From positions 3,100,001 through 3,164,000 of the forward strand of contig JAVHKY010000052.1 of the NCBI GenBank assembly GCA_035079385.1: a stretch of DNA of 64,000 nucleotides, read 5' to 3'. The stretch comes from Aspidiotus rigidus (Eukaryota > Arthropoda > Insecta > Hemiptera > Diaspididae). The position numbers and the translations under genes are program-made. Shown here piece by piece: positions 35,571 to 49,042 of this stretch. The notes beneath the pieces are model-generated. The model was not told the DNA's origin and ran no database searches. It saw only the letters and a list, made by a program, of their open reading frames with translations. Numbering within the stretch: the first letter of the stretch is position 1; the number at the start of each line of letters is the position of its first letter.

Positions 35571-36660
35571 TCAGAGTTTCCTTCTCTTTGTACGATTCTC
35601 TACTTGTTTGACTTCAAATATTCCCTCTCCATCGTGATGTTCTTTGTTACAGTGTTTCCCAAACAATGACTTGCCATCTTCTTTCTCGCTTGACTTTCTG
35701 TGCTTTTTTTTCCTGATCAGAAACTTTCTCCCAGTCTCACCAATGTAGTTGCCCTTCCATCGCTCACAACTGAGCTTGTACACCCCGCTCAAGCTTTCCT
35801 TGTCCTTTTGTTCTGTCTGGTCATTGCTGATTCTCTTCACCATGTGTTGGTTATTATGGATACCCATTGTAGTTGAACGCCTTTATTAGCTTGTTTGTGT
35901 ACTTGCTTATGTATGGTACCGATCCGGAGTACTTTCTCACTATGTCATCATGGGTTTCCTTCTTTGTTTCTATTTTCGAGAATACTCCATTCACCACTCC
36001 TCTTATGGTAGGCATTGGCTTCTGCGATCTGCTTTACTATCTCGATTTCTTTCCTCTTCTCTTTGTTCTTGAGGACAGAAATTGCTCGATAGCAGTAGTT
36101 CTGGATTGCCGGTAACTTGTGCCTAGGGTGGTGGTAGGAATCATTTGGTATGATGGTGTCTATGTGCGTCGGCTTCCTGTAGATTTCGTATTCTGTCCTA
36201 TTGTTCTCCAGTGTGAGTGCAAAGTTCAAATAGTCGATGGTCTCATTGCCTTTTCCCGCTGTGAATTTGATGCTCTCATTAATTGTATTTATTTCCAAAA
36301 GGAAGAGGTCCACCTGTTTATCAGTGCCTGACCACACCATTCGGATAGCATCTACATATCTGTCCCTGTATTTGATCGAGTTTCTGAACTTGCTGCCCTT
36401 TAATATCTTGTTTTCCATATCATTCATGAATGGCTCCGCCAGCATTGGTGATAGCGGTGATCCCATCGCAAGTCCCTTTGCCTGACTGTAGAATTTGTTA
36501 TTGAAGCGGCATAAGTTCTGGCTCAGGATCTCTTTCTTTATGTTGGCGTGCTTCGGCCCATCGGGGTTCCCATGGTATCTGTTTTTTGATCAGGGTGAGA
36601 AGTGCCGCTTTCGGTATGGTACCAAACATGTTTGCACCATCAAAGGATACCAGCATGTTT
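35571..36660 (-). pseudogene. PLE remnant in unit 2 (RT / GIY-YIG)
   Basis: Same reading-frame breaks as PLE-A: palm start at about 36660-36498, RT block 36466-35948 with YVDAI, frameshift, and GIY-YIG block 35867-35571. The nuclease reads SCERWKGNYIGET, as in PLE-B, whereas PLE-A reads SCEQCKGNYIGET; Trp replaces the second Cys of the CxxC pair. Confidence 0.85.
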
Positions 36661-39600
36661 GAGATCAGGAAAAAGGAGTACAAAAAGTGAAGGGAGAAAG
36701 AAGATGGCAAGTCATTGTTCGGAATACACTGTAACAAAGAACGTCACGATGGAGAGGGAATATTTGAAGTCAAATAAGTAGAGAATCGTACAAAGAGAAG
36801 GAAACTCTGAGAACAAATGGAGATTGCAAAAGCAAAGAGGAAGAATTAAAGGCAGCCTCTTGAACAATGTAATCACGTTTGATAGCAAAAAATTATTTGG
36901 CCTGGCGGTTGGACGAAAGAAGAAGAACAGAACCAACCAATAAGATAGCAGGAAACCAAGGAGACAATAAAAACGCATTATTTAGGTCAATAGATTGAAC
37001 CAATCACAATATAGCATTGTCATAGCCAATAAAATCGCAGTGTTATACTATAAAACTCGTGTTCAATTCCTTGTTCTCTAGTTGCGACAGAACTGATGAT
37101 GGGATGACACCCAAAAGTACTCTTGTAAAAGCAACTAATAAAGTAGAATTGTACTCGTACACTTGAAAAAACTTTTTCAAAAGTAATTATACTAGGCAAG
37201 AAACTCCCCAGTTTGCAAACCCTTAGCTTAGACGCTTGTCCCAGTACAATTAAACCTGTTTTCAATGTACATAGTATACTGTATGTTGAGCCTAGTATAT
37301 GAAGGACAAGGATACAGGTCCCAAACTAGCTACAAAAGTTGAAATTTTTTCAAGGTATGCTGAAACTCCCTCGCATAAGGCTTTATCAGCGGTTTGTCCC
37401 TTGTCATGATTGTCAATGAGATTACTCACTGGTAGCTTATAGTTGATTGATATCCTGTCAATTAAAGCGCACATGGTCCAACATCTACTGTGTATGAAAA
37501 GTTTAGGTGCAATAGTTTTTAGTATGGTCTGAAGATCTATGTGAAACACAGGGTAGGCTATATATGGCTCAATTTTGTTTTCCTTTAACTAAATTCTGGT
37601 TCATTAAAAAGTTCCTCTCTCCTTATGGAGGAGGCATTCTAACACAGTCAAGGTGACGCTACTTTCATCCTAATCTTATATTTTCATTCTAAATTCAATA
37701 TGGTGTCATAATTTGCTAAATAGACTGATTCCCTGGTGTTGATGAATCAAACATGCGCAAATGAGTTGCAAACTAAGCATGTTAGATGCTGCAGCTGTCT
37801 CCCTTCAAAGATAGAAACAAACTTTTTGCGTGTTGATTCTCATTTGAATCACCAAGCGTTTGCAAAAACATCAATATATCAAAAATAAACAATATGTTAA
37901 TGATGGATAATCTTAATATATAAAGGTGAAAGGTTTGTATTTCATGAAACAAGACCACTTGTTTTGAACAAATTATTTATTTTTGATATATTTGCGTTTT
38001 AGTGAACATTACATGATCCTGATGGGAAATAACACGCGAAAAGGTTGTTTACTTTTTGAAGGGAGACAGCTGCAGCGGGCAGGTCTATTTTTAGTACAAA
38101 TTGAACAAAATCACTGTCTAGGAAAGAAAACACAAATTGCTTTTCCCGCACAGAATTTTTATATTTGAAATACGACATTTCGGCCAATCTGGTGGCCTTT
38201 CTCAAGATAAAACGAGTACTAAAAGGAGTATGATCATTCAAAAATTCTTACGTTCTTTAGATCCTAAAATTTGTATTGCGTCTGGTAACCACAACACCCT
38301 CCATGATAAAAATGTCTTTTCTCGTACTAAAGATCCCCCCCCACAAAAAGAGCTGGTGTTGTCTACTCTATTATAATTTCATGCAATTTTTTCTGACTCA
38401 CGGCTTACATTGTTGTATACCCGTGATCATCCGTTTTATTTCTCTACCTTTCAGTACTCGTTTCATCTTGAGAAAGGCCACCAGATTGGCCGAAACGCCG
38501 TGTTTCAAATATAAAAATTCTGTTCGGGAAAAGCAATTTGTGTTTTCTTTCCTATATTATACTATCCCTGCACGCGAAAAGAATCCTCCTTTCAAAATCA
38601 CTGTCGTTCATTCGTAAGTATGTCGTCACGGGGAATCGGTCTATTGAAGAAATTATCACTATTTCTCGTTGTGGAGTTCACACTGTAATTATATTTCAAG
38701 AATACATTTGTATACACAGGTGTTATGAGCCGGAGAGTTTTGATTTGTTTTGATAAATTTCCATGATCGTTGTTTTTGTATATAGGACTTTTCCAGTATT
38801 CCAAATTGCATACGTATTCTCCTACGTGTTATCAAGTTGGTAGTATTTCTAACATTGCTCTTATGGGTGTTGCTGGGTTGCATACTCATTTTCATTTGCC
38901 ATAAAGCAGTGTTAGAAATACTATCAACTCGATAACACGTAGGAGAATACATATGCAATTTGGAATACTGGAAAAGCCCTATACGTCAATTTAACTTTTT
39001 ACGGCAGTATATCAGATCGGATATATTTTCCATATTTTGTACACGTATAAATTAACTTAGCAGTGGGTGTAGAGATAGAGGGCATATCATCAAAACAATT
39101 TACAGTCGAGAAAAAAGTAGTTCGGTAAATGTTCATGACAATTGGTCAGCAAATTGTGGGTTGTACCATTGAACAAGGAGAAACATGAAAACAGAGCAAA
39201 ATGTATATCTTGGGTTAGGTTTAGCTGAGGTCGAAGAGAGGAGTAATTTGGACAGAATAGTTTTGATTTACGCAATAGTTATGGAACCATGAAATAAAAT
39301 GTGACCCGGTCTACGGGAACCCGGCCTAGCCAAAGGTGGGCTAAGCTGGGTTTCCGTCAATTTTCCGTAGACTGGGTCACAAATATCAAAGATTTCTTGT
39401 CGTACAATTGAACCTTATTGACTATTTCAGCAATTATTCGACATTCTAAGTTTTCTGCCAAAATTCTTCCGTCTCTTATAATTAAATATCTCAGTTTGAT
39501 ATACCTTCTCTCATGTCTACATTTTGTCTAATAATCTTTGCTTTACTAATATTCAATAAATTCTTCTTGTTCATCTTTGGTGTCCTGACTCCTGGCTGTA

Positions 39601-42600
39601 TTACGACCGAGAATATTTTTATACGTTCATGATATTTTTACTTGTTCACCACTACATCGAGCAGTTAGACAAGTAGCGCTGAAGTAGTAAGACAATTTCA
39701 CTTATCATAGCCCTTCTTTTTCAACCCAATCCAAAATCCCCCCTTTTTTTCTTCGAAAAAATTCAATTTTAATGCAGTACAAGTATGAGCTTTAATTATG
39801 AGATTTCTGTTTGAAAAGCTCGTAACTTTCATTTTTTGAAACATTTCTCCTTTGAAAATAAAATCTATTGAAAGATTAGAAGATTTAAATTTCAAACGTT
39901 ACTTTTCATTCTTATGATTTCAGGAGGGGAAAAACTCAAATCTAATTTAGTAATTCTTTTTGAGATGTACTTTTATATCTCCGCATCACAGAAAAACGAA
40001 GATATTTTTAATCAAAATAATTTAATGATTGTGTTAGTTGTACCCTATATTACAGAAATACATTAAAACTTCGCTCGTTGAAATCAGAATCAATTCTATG
40101 AAACGATTTCCCACTAGGCCTAAACGATTTGAAGTTAGCTTGTAACATTCTGAAAAAACTTACTAGGTACATTGTGTATCACATAAATAGGGGAATTACG
40201 CGTGTATATAGTGGTCGAGAATCGTCCTCGTTATTGGAGAACAATAAAGTAATGATAAATCGCACTATTCTAATCTTTATCGTCTTCTATCGAAAAACGT
40301 AAGGAGAAAAATAACGAGAATACTTGCTGACTAAAGACTAGAAGTGTCATTTTTTTAAACGAAAATGAAAAAACACGCGTTTCTCCTCTGTCACCGCTTC
40401 GTGACGAGAACACTTTAAGCTTTCAACAGTGGCGGTGTACTGAAAAATGGTCAGTCGCAAAGTTATTATCTGCGTTCACGAGTGGTGGGTACGCTAACAC
40501 ATGGTTCGGGACGTGGACGGTCGACGACGTACATTGTGCGAAAAATTCTGGGAGACTAAAGAGAAAAGAAATTGTTAGTCAAAAGATTTACGATTTGGTG
40601 AATTGGTGTCAGCGATTGAAGACGAGTAGTCTTTAGACTAGAATGAACGAAGGGTATACAGGAATACCAGATGCATTGTGCTTCACACGACTGTATCTGA
40701 ACAACAACGTATACAAAGTCTATCTTTTTTTACTATTTTCTCTTCAGTATTGGATGAGAGGTTAAACTCCTAAATCAAACGAAAATACGTAGTAAATAGA
40801 TGACGGTTTCGCTTTTCGGTTTTATTTTTCGTTTCTATTCTTTCTTTCTTTCTTTTTTTTTTCTTTTTTTTTTATTTCATCTCTCTTTTCTCTATGTATT
40901 TTTCAGTTCTGTTTCCTTTTTACCACGTCGTATTCCTCTTATTTTTCTGTGGTATTCTTGCGGTTTTCAAGCAAAGCTTAAATTTTCACCGTCCTTCTCG
41001 CTCTCTCCAACTGTGCCTCGTCTTATTCTATTTGTATTTATTTATTACTTCTTTTCCGCTTCTTCGTCTTCGTCTCTCGTCTGTGCAATGTGATGCAGCA
41101 TACTCGTATAATAATACTAAAGATATATAAATACAGAGAGTATTTTCTATAAATACAAGCTTCTGTTAAGAGAGCGCAGAGGAAGTTGAATTTTGTTTTT
41201 AGTGGATGAAAAAGTACTAGGTGTGAATGCTGCTTATAGAGAAAGTAGCTCGTAATCTTCTAGAAACCTGAATGTACGACACTTCAGAAATGTACGCCTT
41301 TAAAATTCTTATTTATTTATAGATAAATATTAAATTTTAGAGATATGAAAAGGTGAAAAATTGTTTCAGATATTCAATATGTTTTTCTTTCTTAAATATA
41401 ACTCAGTAGACGCGGCGTTCGGTTTGAGTGTTTTAGATTTTATAAATCTTCATAATTTATTCTATGATTTTGATAAAGAATATAAAAGGTCAGCGCTAGT
41501 ATCGCGTCAACGAGCAGTGGTCGAATCGATACAATTTCGATATCGATTCTCAGTCGGATTTAAAATCGAACACTAGAAGTCGATTCATTTTCTACATCGT
41601 TTTTGAAACCCTATCAGATTACGCACTCGGAAATCTACGCAACTTTGACGTCTTTCGCCAATCAAAACCCCGTAATTGTTCCTAAGTGGACGTTAATCCA
41701 ATACCACCCTAACGTCGACAATGAATTGATGGAGTGAAATGAGCGGTCAATTCAAAGTCTATCTGTAGTTATTTTAGGTAGATTTGGTGTTGCCGATCGC
41801 GCGTTTATAGCTCAAAAGTCGAAATTTTTGTAAGTTCTATGTGTGTACATACTCGTATAGCTCAAAGACCGGCATTCCTCGAAGTCGTGAAAATAAATAG
41901 AACCACGGCCCCGTCGAAACTACTATTAGTTGGAAAGACAGCGGACATTTCTTCTGAATAGCCCTCCGTACAACAGGTTTCTTATTAAAAAATAACGAAG
42001 CCATTGAACCCTGTTATCATGATTCCGAAAAGACGATGTAGGTACACGATTGTTTTTTAAAATACTTAAGAAGCCATCTACAAATAGATCCTTGCTGCGG
42101 GAAAACAGTTGATACAAATTCTGATTGACCATTGGCCATTGCTTTATTGCAGAACTGCAGAATACGTACGATAATTATAGAAAACTGAGAAAATTATATT
42201 TTTATTAAAAGAATTTATTCAGTTTGGCACTGCCATCACCAAAGGGAGTAAAAAAACAATCCCTTTCAAAAATTTCTCGAAAGAAATTATATAGTTTTTT
42301 GCCTAAATTTATTCGCATTCTCGGTGAAGCTAAAATTCTCGAGCTTAGAAACTTGGCGGGACTTGAGTGAAAAAACGTATATTTATAAACCGTAAGACTC
42401 GGAGATTCGTCATGTCTTTATTTTACTCCGCTATATAGTTTTAGAGGTGACCGGAACACCCGGATTATGACTTGGTATACGGCGACAGAAACGGACAAGC
42501 ATCGGCACCATGCTGACACTACGCTGCTTACAAGTGCGGGTACGATACTCGTAACTCGGAATTCTTTCTGCGATGTTTATTACGATGCTATCTACACAAA

Positions 42601-45059
42601 ATGACCGTCAGAACGCATTACCGGTACTCAAATTCTGGGCAGTATTGTGTAGTATACGATTGGCACACTCGTAGATATGTTCTTCTGTCGTCGCTATCCG
42701 ACTTTTCAAGTTCCAAAGACTGCATAGATCACTTCCAATTTTGTTTAGAAAATGGTCCCAAACAAAATGGTCCATATCGCCAGCCCCCCTTACAGAGTTG
42801 GGGGTCCAAACCCTTATGAGTCGTTTGTACTGCGTTGTTAGTGGGTTGTATTGATTTCAAATCGCTTGTACTGCCCCCAGAGATCGTTTGGAGGGCTGGC
42901 TACATGCATGCCCTCCTATTTTAAATTTTTGGCAGCTGTAATTATGCTGCATTGTTTGTACTACGTTAGTAGCGGCGAGTATTGACCAAAATTCGTTTGT
43001 ATTGTTCCCGCTCCCGGAGGTATCACATGGAGGGGTCCCAAAACCACCCATTTCCTCATGTGATGTTAAAAATACACGCAATCGTTTGACTTTATTAGTA
43101 CTACGTACAAACCACCTCACGCTCCTTCGTATCTTCCTCAGATGGCTCAGCTTTCAGATATTGCCTTATGGGAGCAGACTGTGTACTTATGAATACGCCC
43201 CAAATGAGTTATGGAGTTAAAAGTAGATTGTGTTGTTTGTGTTACGTTGGTGAAGCGGATTGTCTTGAACAGAATGCTTTCGTCCTGCCCCCTCATTCTG
43301 AGATGCGGAATTAAATATAGTGGGGGGGGGGGTGGAGATTACTCCAGAATTGCCAAACCATATCTTTTGGTGACATGCGGTTCAACTATGGCTCAATTAT
43401 TTGACTCTGTCTGTATTTTTGAGTGTCGATCTCAGACCCTCTTCTCTATAAAGCGTGGATTGGCCTGAAGAGGGTCAAAATTTCCCTAAATTAAAAAATT
43501 GACTAATCTTCAAAATTGTAATCGATTCCTCAGTGAAATTTAGCGCTGAGTCCGCGAAAATACCGAAATGGGGTTGGTACCTAATTTTAAATGACAGGGT
43601 GAAGTTTTTAGGCGTCCGAGCAGTTTGATCATATGGAGGGTGACTGATGTGAACCGAAATCCGAATAAAAGTTTCTAATAATTGGGTAAATGATGGAGTA
43701 TAAAGAATATGCGGGTGTCTTTTGTAAATGTGGGGTAGGAAAGTATAAGCTTAAACCTAATGTGAGAGAGATGTATTCAGGAAAAATAGAGGGTGTGGTT
43801 CTGCGAGAATCTGGACTAATTGAATATTGCAATGCAGCTTTTGATCAGATTTCTATTATTCAACCAAAAAAAAGTTGAATTGAAGGTTGTAATAAGAAAT
43901 AATGTCGTCTTTAACGAAAAAGGGTTACAAATCTAAGAAAAGCAGAAAAATCGGCACTTAATATCACTATATTTCTTGTAAGAGACCGACGTTTTGTCGC
44001 ATCACGCGACTTCATCAGGGACGAAACTAAAAGCGATATTAAGTGCCGATTTTTCTGTTTTTCTTTGATTATTCAATAAATATAACGAGTAAATCTCTTT
44101 TTCTTTACGCACATACGATCACGCCGTTTATCCTACTCGATTTACGGGAACAAAGCGCTTTGTTTCGTAGGCGAAACGACACTCCGTGAATGCGCGTTGC
44201 TGTAGCGTCAAAATCAGTATTGCGCATGTGCAAAGAGTAGATATGAATTTTCATATCTACCCTTGGTGAGATATGAATTTCCGCGGGTAACAACACTACT
44301 CGGCTTTTTCATCGCGTAAAGAAAAACGTTATGTGCAACACGGGAGAAAAAGCATTTCTCAACTCTGTGCAAATATCAACCCTTGCCTTCGGCTCGGGTT
44401 GCTAACTTTGCACTCGTGACAAATGGCTCATTTTTCTCCCTTGTTGCACAAATAACTATTACTTTATTAGTTGCTCTTACTAGAGTACTTTCGGGTGTTA
44501 TCCCATCATCGGTTGTGTCGCAACTGGAAAACAAGGCCTTAAACATGAGTTTTTATAGAATAACACTGCGATTTTATCGGCTATAACAATGCTGTGTTGT
44601 GATTGGTTCACTCGTAGAAACTTATTCTTACAATAATATGACAGTGAGTTCTTATTAGCTAAAACATACTGCCTAGTGATTGGTTCAATCTATTGACCTA
44701 AATAATGCGTTTTTATTGTCTCCTTGGTTTTCTGCTATCTTATTGGTTGGTTCTGTTCTTCTTCTTTCGTCCAACCGCCAGGCCAAATAATTTTTTGCTA
44801 TCAAACGTGATTACATTGTTCAAGAGGCTGCCTTTCTTCCTCTTTGCTTTTGCAATCTCCATTTGTTCTCAGAGTTTCCTTCTCTTTGTACGATTCTCTA
44901 CTTGTTTGACTTCAAATATTCCCTCTCCATCGTGATGTTCTTTGTTACAGTGTTTCCCAAACAATGACTTGCCATCTTCTTTCTCGCTTGACTTTCTGTG
45001 CTTTTTTTTCCTGATCAGAAACTTTCTCCCAGTCTCACCAATGTAGTTGCCCTTCCATC
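35762..45059. repeat. 9,298-bp tandem duplication, unit 2
   Basis: Direct repeat of 26462-35761 at a constant offset of 9,300, changing to 9,298 after the poly-G tract at 43322. All mobile elements of unit 1 recur at the same relative positions. Confidence 0.93.
43322..43332. repeat. poly-G tract, 11 G (13 G in unit 1)
   Basis: The only length difference noticed between the two 9.3-kb units; mononucleotide slippage or sequencing error are both possible. Confidence 0.8.
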
Positions 45060-45780
45060 GCTCACAACTGAGCTTGTACACCCCGCTCAAGCTTTCCTTG
45101 TCCTTTTGTTCCGTCTGGTCATTGCTGATTCCCTTCACTATGGATTGGTTATTATGGACATTGTAGCCATTGAACGCCTTTATCACCTTGTTTGTGTACT
45201 TTCCTATGTATGGTATCGATCCGAAGTACTTTCTCAATGTGCCATCGTGGGGTCTCTTCTTTGTTTCCATTTTCCCGAAGACTCCATTCACCACTCCTCT
45301 GCGATCTTCTTTAGTGTCTCGATCTCTTTCCTATTCTCTTCTCTTGGTTGTTCTCGAAGATAGAAATCGCCCGATAGCAGTAGTTCTGGATTGCCGGTAA
45401 CTTGTGCCTGGGGTGATGGTAGGAATCATTTGGTATGACGGTGTCTATGTGCGTCGGTTTCCTGTAGATTTCGTATTCTATCCTATTGTTCTCCAGTGTG
45501 AGTGCAAAGTTCAAATAGTCGATGGTGTCATTGCCTTTTCGCGCTGTGAATTTGGTGCTCTCATTAATTGTATTTATTTCCAAAAGGAAGAGGTCCACCT
45601 GTTTATCAGTGCCTGACCACACCATTCGGATAGCATCTACATATCTGCCCCTGTGTTTGATCGAGTTTCTGACATTGCTGCTCTTTAATATCTTGTTTTC
45701 TATATTATTCATGAATATCTCTGCCTTTATTGGTGACAGCGGAAACAAGGAAGAGAACCCATGATGGCCTCGTTCCAATT
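44456..45780 (-). mobile_element. 5'-truncated Penelope-like element PLE-B
   Basis: The left part up to 45111 is the same as in the hybrid PLE. From 45112 it diverges from PLE-A by scattered substitutions and small indels, as an independent copy of the same family. It stops abruptly near 45780, inside the RT, and has no right arm, as expected for a 5'-truncated PLE insertion. Confidence 0.85.
44869..45778 (-). pseudogene. PLE-B RT C-terminus and GIY-YIG nuclease
   Basis: 45778-45311 encodes the RT block (RGRYVDAIRMVWSGTDKQVD, then EYEIYRKPTHIDTVIPNDSY). After a frameshift near 45300, 45294-44869 is one continuous 141-residue frame holding linker and GIY-YIG (GVYKLSCERWKGNYIGETGR). This segment is unbroken here but frameshifted in PLE-A. 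Ala instead of Asp in YVDD is shared by both copies, so it predates their split or reflects the source element. Confidence 0.83.
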
Positions 45781-47688
45781 GAGCTAGATGAAGGAAGGTA
45801 TTTTTAAAATCTCAACACAATGAACTCTAGGACAGAGGTCATAGAACTAATCGTGGCTGGAGATTAAAAAGACAATAGCAACCAATGACACTACTGTCAA
45901 CCTATAACAAACACAAAATTTCAAAGACAATAAATAACAAAGAGAAACAAAATAAGAGGAAAAACAAATAAAGAAAGAAAGAGTGTAAAGTTGAAAAATG
46001 AGATGAAGAGATACAAAAAAAAAAAAAAAAAAAATAGTGTATCAGTGTATCTACCTAAGTAATTCTGCGTAACATGAAGAATTATCCCTTTGTCTCATGT
46101 ACCTTACCCAAATTAGTAAATACATAGTAGTACTAAAAGTACCTATAAATACTTCGTGTTTGGATAAACATTTTAAAAATAGATTCAGAGAAAAGTTAGG
46201 TGTTGTAGAGAATTTCCATTTTTTTTCAATAGGTATCCAGAGTAGAATTATCTAGATAATTTATTGAGGTTATTAACAATTATTTTTATTTGCGTTTTTT
46301 TCATATAATTTAAAATATTGAAAATTTCTAATTATTAATTAATTATTTAGTGATCATACGTAGTATTAAAAATTTACATGACACAAGTACGAGTATCAAA
46401 AAATGCACAAGATTAAATGAAAAAAATGTATTCAAATTTGAAAAAGGAGAAATATATAAAAATAAGAAGAATACGTGAGAACGAGAGAGGCGCGTCGTCT
46501 TGCTAGTTCTGAATAAGATGTATTCCAACATAAAATTGTTTGCAGGGTTTAAGGAAAATAATCCAGTAAGAAGCATCCAAGCACGAACTTCCTGTGACGA
46601 TCACTTCTGTTTAAATCAAAATCATTGCAAATGTAATCGAAGATGTTCGTTCGGAAAAATTACATATGAAGCGATCGCTATACTGTTGACCCAATTATTA
46701 TTTTTTATAAATCTATAATGGTAATTTATGTATGTAACTTCAACTTTAACATCACGAACGATCCGCAACAATCATTTCCCCTACATTGTTCTCCCACATT
46801 TCCCCTTAGTTAATGCACGAATTACGATATTAGATTAACCAATTAGAGATATGTGTGAAAGTCGAGGAAAAATAAAAAAATCTACCTCGAGAGAAAATGT
46901 AAATAGATTAATTTATCCATCTCAGAATTTGAACCCGAAAAATTGTAAAAAAAATCCGATGTTATATAATTGTTCGTCCTTGTTTTGTGGGTGGTAAAAA
47001 AAAAAGAGTAGACGAATTTAAACGTATATTCCAGTTATTACTTGTTTTCATCAAACGACGCGAGCTAATTTTCTAAATCATTCATTAAGATTAATGAACC
47101 ATTTTGAATACCCTTCAACGTAATGTAATGATATGAAAATAATACGTTTGATGCTTTCTGAGAAACAACACTAAGAAATTTTGGGAAAATTGAGAGTTAC
47201 TTAACTACTCATCTAATCCAAGAATATGCACATTCCCAACTTGAGATAATCCACTACAGTTTGACCAAATTTTACGAGAATCCAACCAAAAAAATCTTAT
47301 ATAATTATATGTATATAAAAAGGAAACCTGCTATCTAGAACCTCCAAAAGGTCAAGAATGTTCATTGCCCCCTCCCCCTGTATAATGTATATCTTGCGTC
47401 GGGTGTTATACCTCACTTCTTACAAGTAAAAAGTCGGTAAAAATATTTTAGAAACAGAGATCTGTTCCAAGATGATTGGCCACCTGAGCACGATAGAATG
47501 CAGTTACTATGGGGCGAAGATTATGTGAAAGGTAATTTCTTTCGAAAATAAAAAACTTTCTTCCGTTATTCGGCGCAATTACGTTTGTATAACCGAAAGC
47601 GTTAAACTTGACTTTCTTGGTAATTTTTCCTTCCTGCGAAGTCATTACTTCTGTATATTTCATCTTTCTTTTTTACGTTTGCTTTCAG
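45781..47688. other. no gene recognised; probable intron of the sidestep-like gene
   Basis: AT-rich sequence between PLE-B and the Ig exon, with an A-run near 46016. No further Ig exon is visible. 47311-47392 carries a weak copy of a repeat that is also found near 23750 and 57680. Confidence 0.45.
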
Positions 47689-47982
47689 TCGCACCCTCGT
47701 GTAAAGTGCGTAAAGAACAGCTTTACGGAGCACTAAAATATGAAACTGTGTTACTGAAATGCGAGGTGGTCGCAAACCCACCACCATCAGCTTTTTATTG
47801 GACGTTCAATAACTCCGGAGATTCGAGCTCAGTATCACCTTCGCGTTTCAACTACTCGGGCTTTATATCCGTCATTAAATACACCCCGCATACGGATATG
47901 GATTATGGAACGTTGGCTTGTTGGGCACAAAATTCGGTCGGCGATCAGAAGTATCCGTGTTTGTATCAAGTCGTGGCCGCAG
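47689..47982 (+). CDS. sidestep-family receptor, exon with membrane-proximal Ig domain
   Basis: A 294-base exon lies between acceptor TTTCAG and donor GTAAGC, with both introns in phase 1, as is usual for Ig exons. It encodes an Ig domain with KYETVLLKCEVVANPPP (first Cys), FYWTFNNSGD (core Trp) and YTPHTDMDYGTLACWAQNS (second Cys), then an extra conserved Cys (KYPCLYQ). This combination is characteristic of the sidestep proteins, single-pass neuronal receptors that bind Beaten-path proteins and guide motor axons in Drosophila. Family members usually have about five Ig domains, then FN3, a membrane helix and a cytoplasmic tail. Only the last Ig is seen here, so the gene's 5' half must lie beyond the left edge or in exons I failed to detect. 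The exact paralogue cannot be told. Confidence 0.88.
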
Positions 47983-49042
47983 GTAAGCGCTATTACTACC
48001 ATAATCACACAAAACGGGTATGTGTGCGTAAATCCGGCGCGAGTGTCAGTTGGCGACTTGCTTAATTCATTTTTAATTTCACCTTATTTTGGAAAGGAAT
48101 ATGGTTTTCGGCCAACTTATAATTTATTCTCATTTATGAGTAAAATATATACGTATATGAAAATGTATCATAGAACACACGAGTTGGTGTGTGCCTGGGT
48201 GATTACTGTGTTAAATTGTTTTCACACTTTTTGTGTTCCCAAGAATCTAATGTTCATACTCGTAGTAAATGGCTGAGTTAAATTAGACGCATATGCCGTA
48301 GAAAAAAATCTGCCTAATGAAAGTTAACGTTACCTTAATGACCCAGTAGTAGGTAGTATAACTATTAGCAGATTACAAAAGCTTCAAGTGCCGCACTATG
48401 TCTTTTCTTGCTGTAATCGCTGAATTAGCATTCAGCGCAGCTGCAACAAGCCGAATTATAAAAAAACGACATCGGTTCAAAGATTTCGGGATTGAATGAG
48501 AGAAGTTTCTACATGCTGTAACTTCCTTAAGGATGAGAGTGTACCATATAAAAAATCGGAAGTCAATTTTTTCCTTCACGTTCCTGAAATATTTCGCTGA
48601 ATGAAAATTTCTCCGAAAATCTCATTCTTCAACTCATCTAATTAATTCTGTCCTGATAGGAATTGAGGACACTTAGAGAATTCTTGGGTCGGTGGCGTTA
48701 TTTCGGGGATGGGGTGCGGCAATTAATGGGATTTTCGGTAGTGTAACTTTAAAACAGCAGCTACATTTCCAAAAATAGATACCAACAAAATTAGCTATGA
48801 AGAATGATGTTTTGCTATAAACCATGAAAATATTCCAATCATAGTTCTGGCGTCCGCGTCTTTTCTCTTAATTCAAGTTGCACAATCAGTTGTCTTGATT
48901 TATGGTTGAATTATCCTCGCGAAAATTATTTAAATTCAAGCCAGAAACTTTCTTAAATGCGCATATAATTTCGAACTCGTTAAAGCAAAGTTTTCTTACT
49001 ACTTCGCAGATCGTTAATCGTTATAACTCCTTTTTCTTTTAG
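47983..49042 (+). other. intron of the sidestep-like gene (Ig to FN3)
   Basis: Starts GTAAGC, ends TTTTAG, phase 1. Nothing else recognised inside. Confidence 0.8.

Larger units (their letters stand above)
26462..35761. repeat. 9,300-bp tandem duplication, unit 1
   Basis: This unit repeats head to tail at 35762-45059. Apart from a poly-G tract (13 G at 34022 against 11 G at 43322) I found no difference between the units when reading the two copies side by side. The unit borders are set at the inferred crossover inside the PLEs. It contains no host gene that I recognise. Confidence 0.93.
35158..37181 (-). mobile_element. hybrid Penelope-like element (PLE-B left end, PLE-A body)
   Basis: Same organisation as PLE-A. 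At positions equivalent to 26132, 26155, 26231, 26457 and 26461 of PLE-A it carries the bases of PLE-B (T, C, T, C, C). From 35814 onwards it carries the bases of PLE-A. The left arm (35158-35370) also matches PLE-B, not PLE-A. Exchange therefore occurred within 35762-35813. Confidence 0.9.

Noticed and set aside
26462..45059. CRISPR or other short-spacer array
   Set aside because: The repetition is a 9.3-kb tandem duplication plus transposons; there are no regularly spaced short repeats, and the sequence is eukaryotic.
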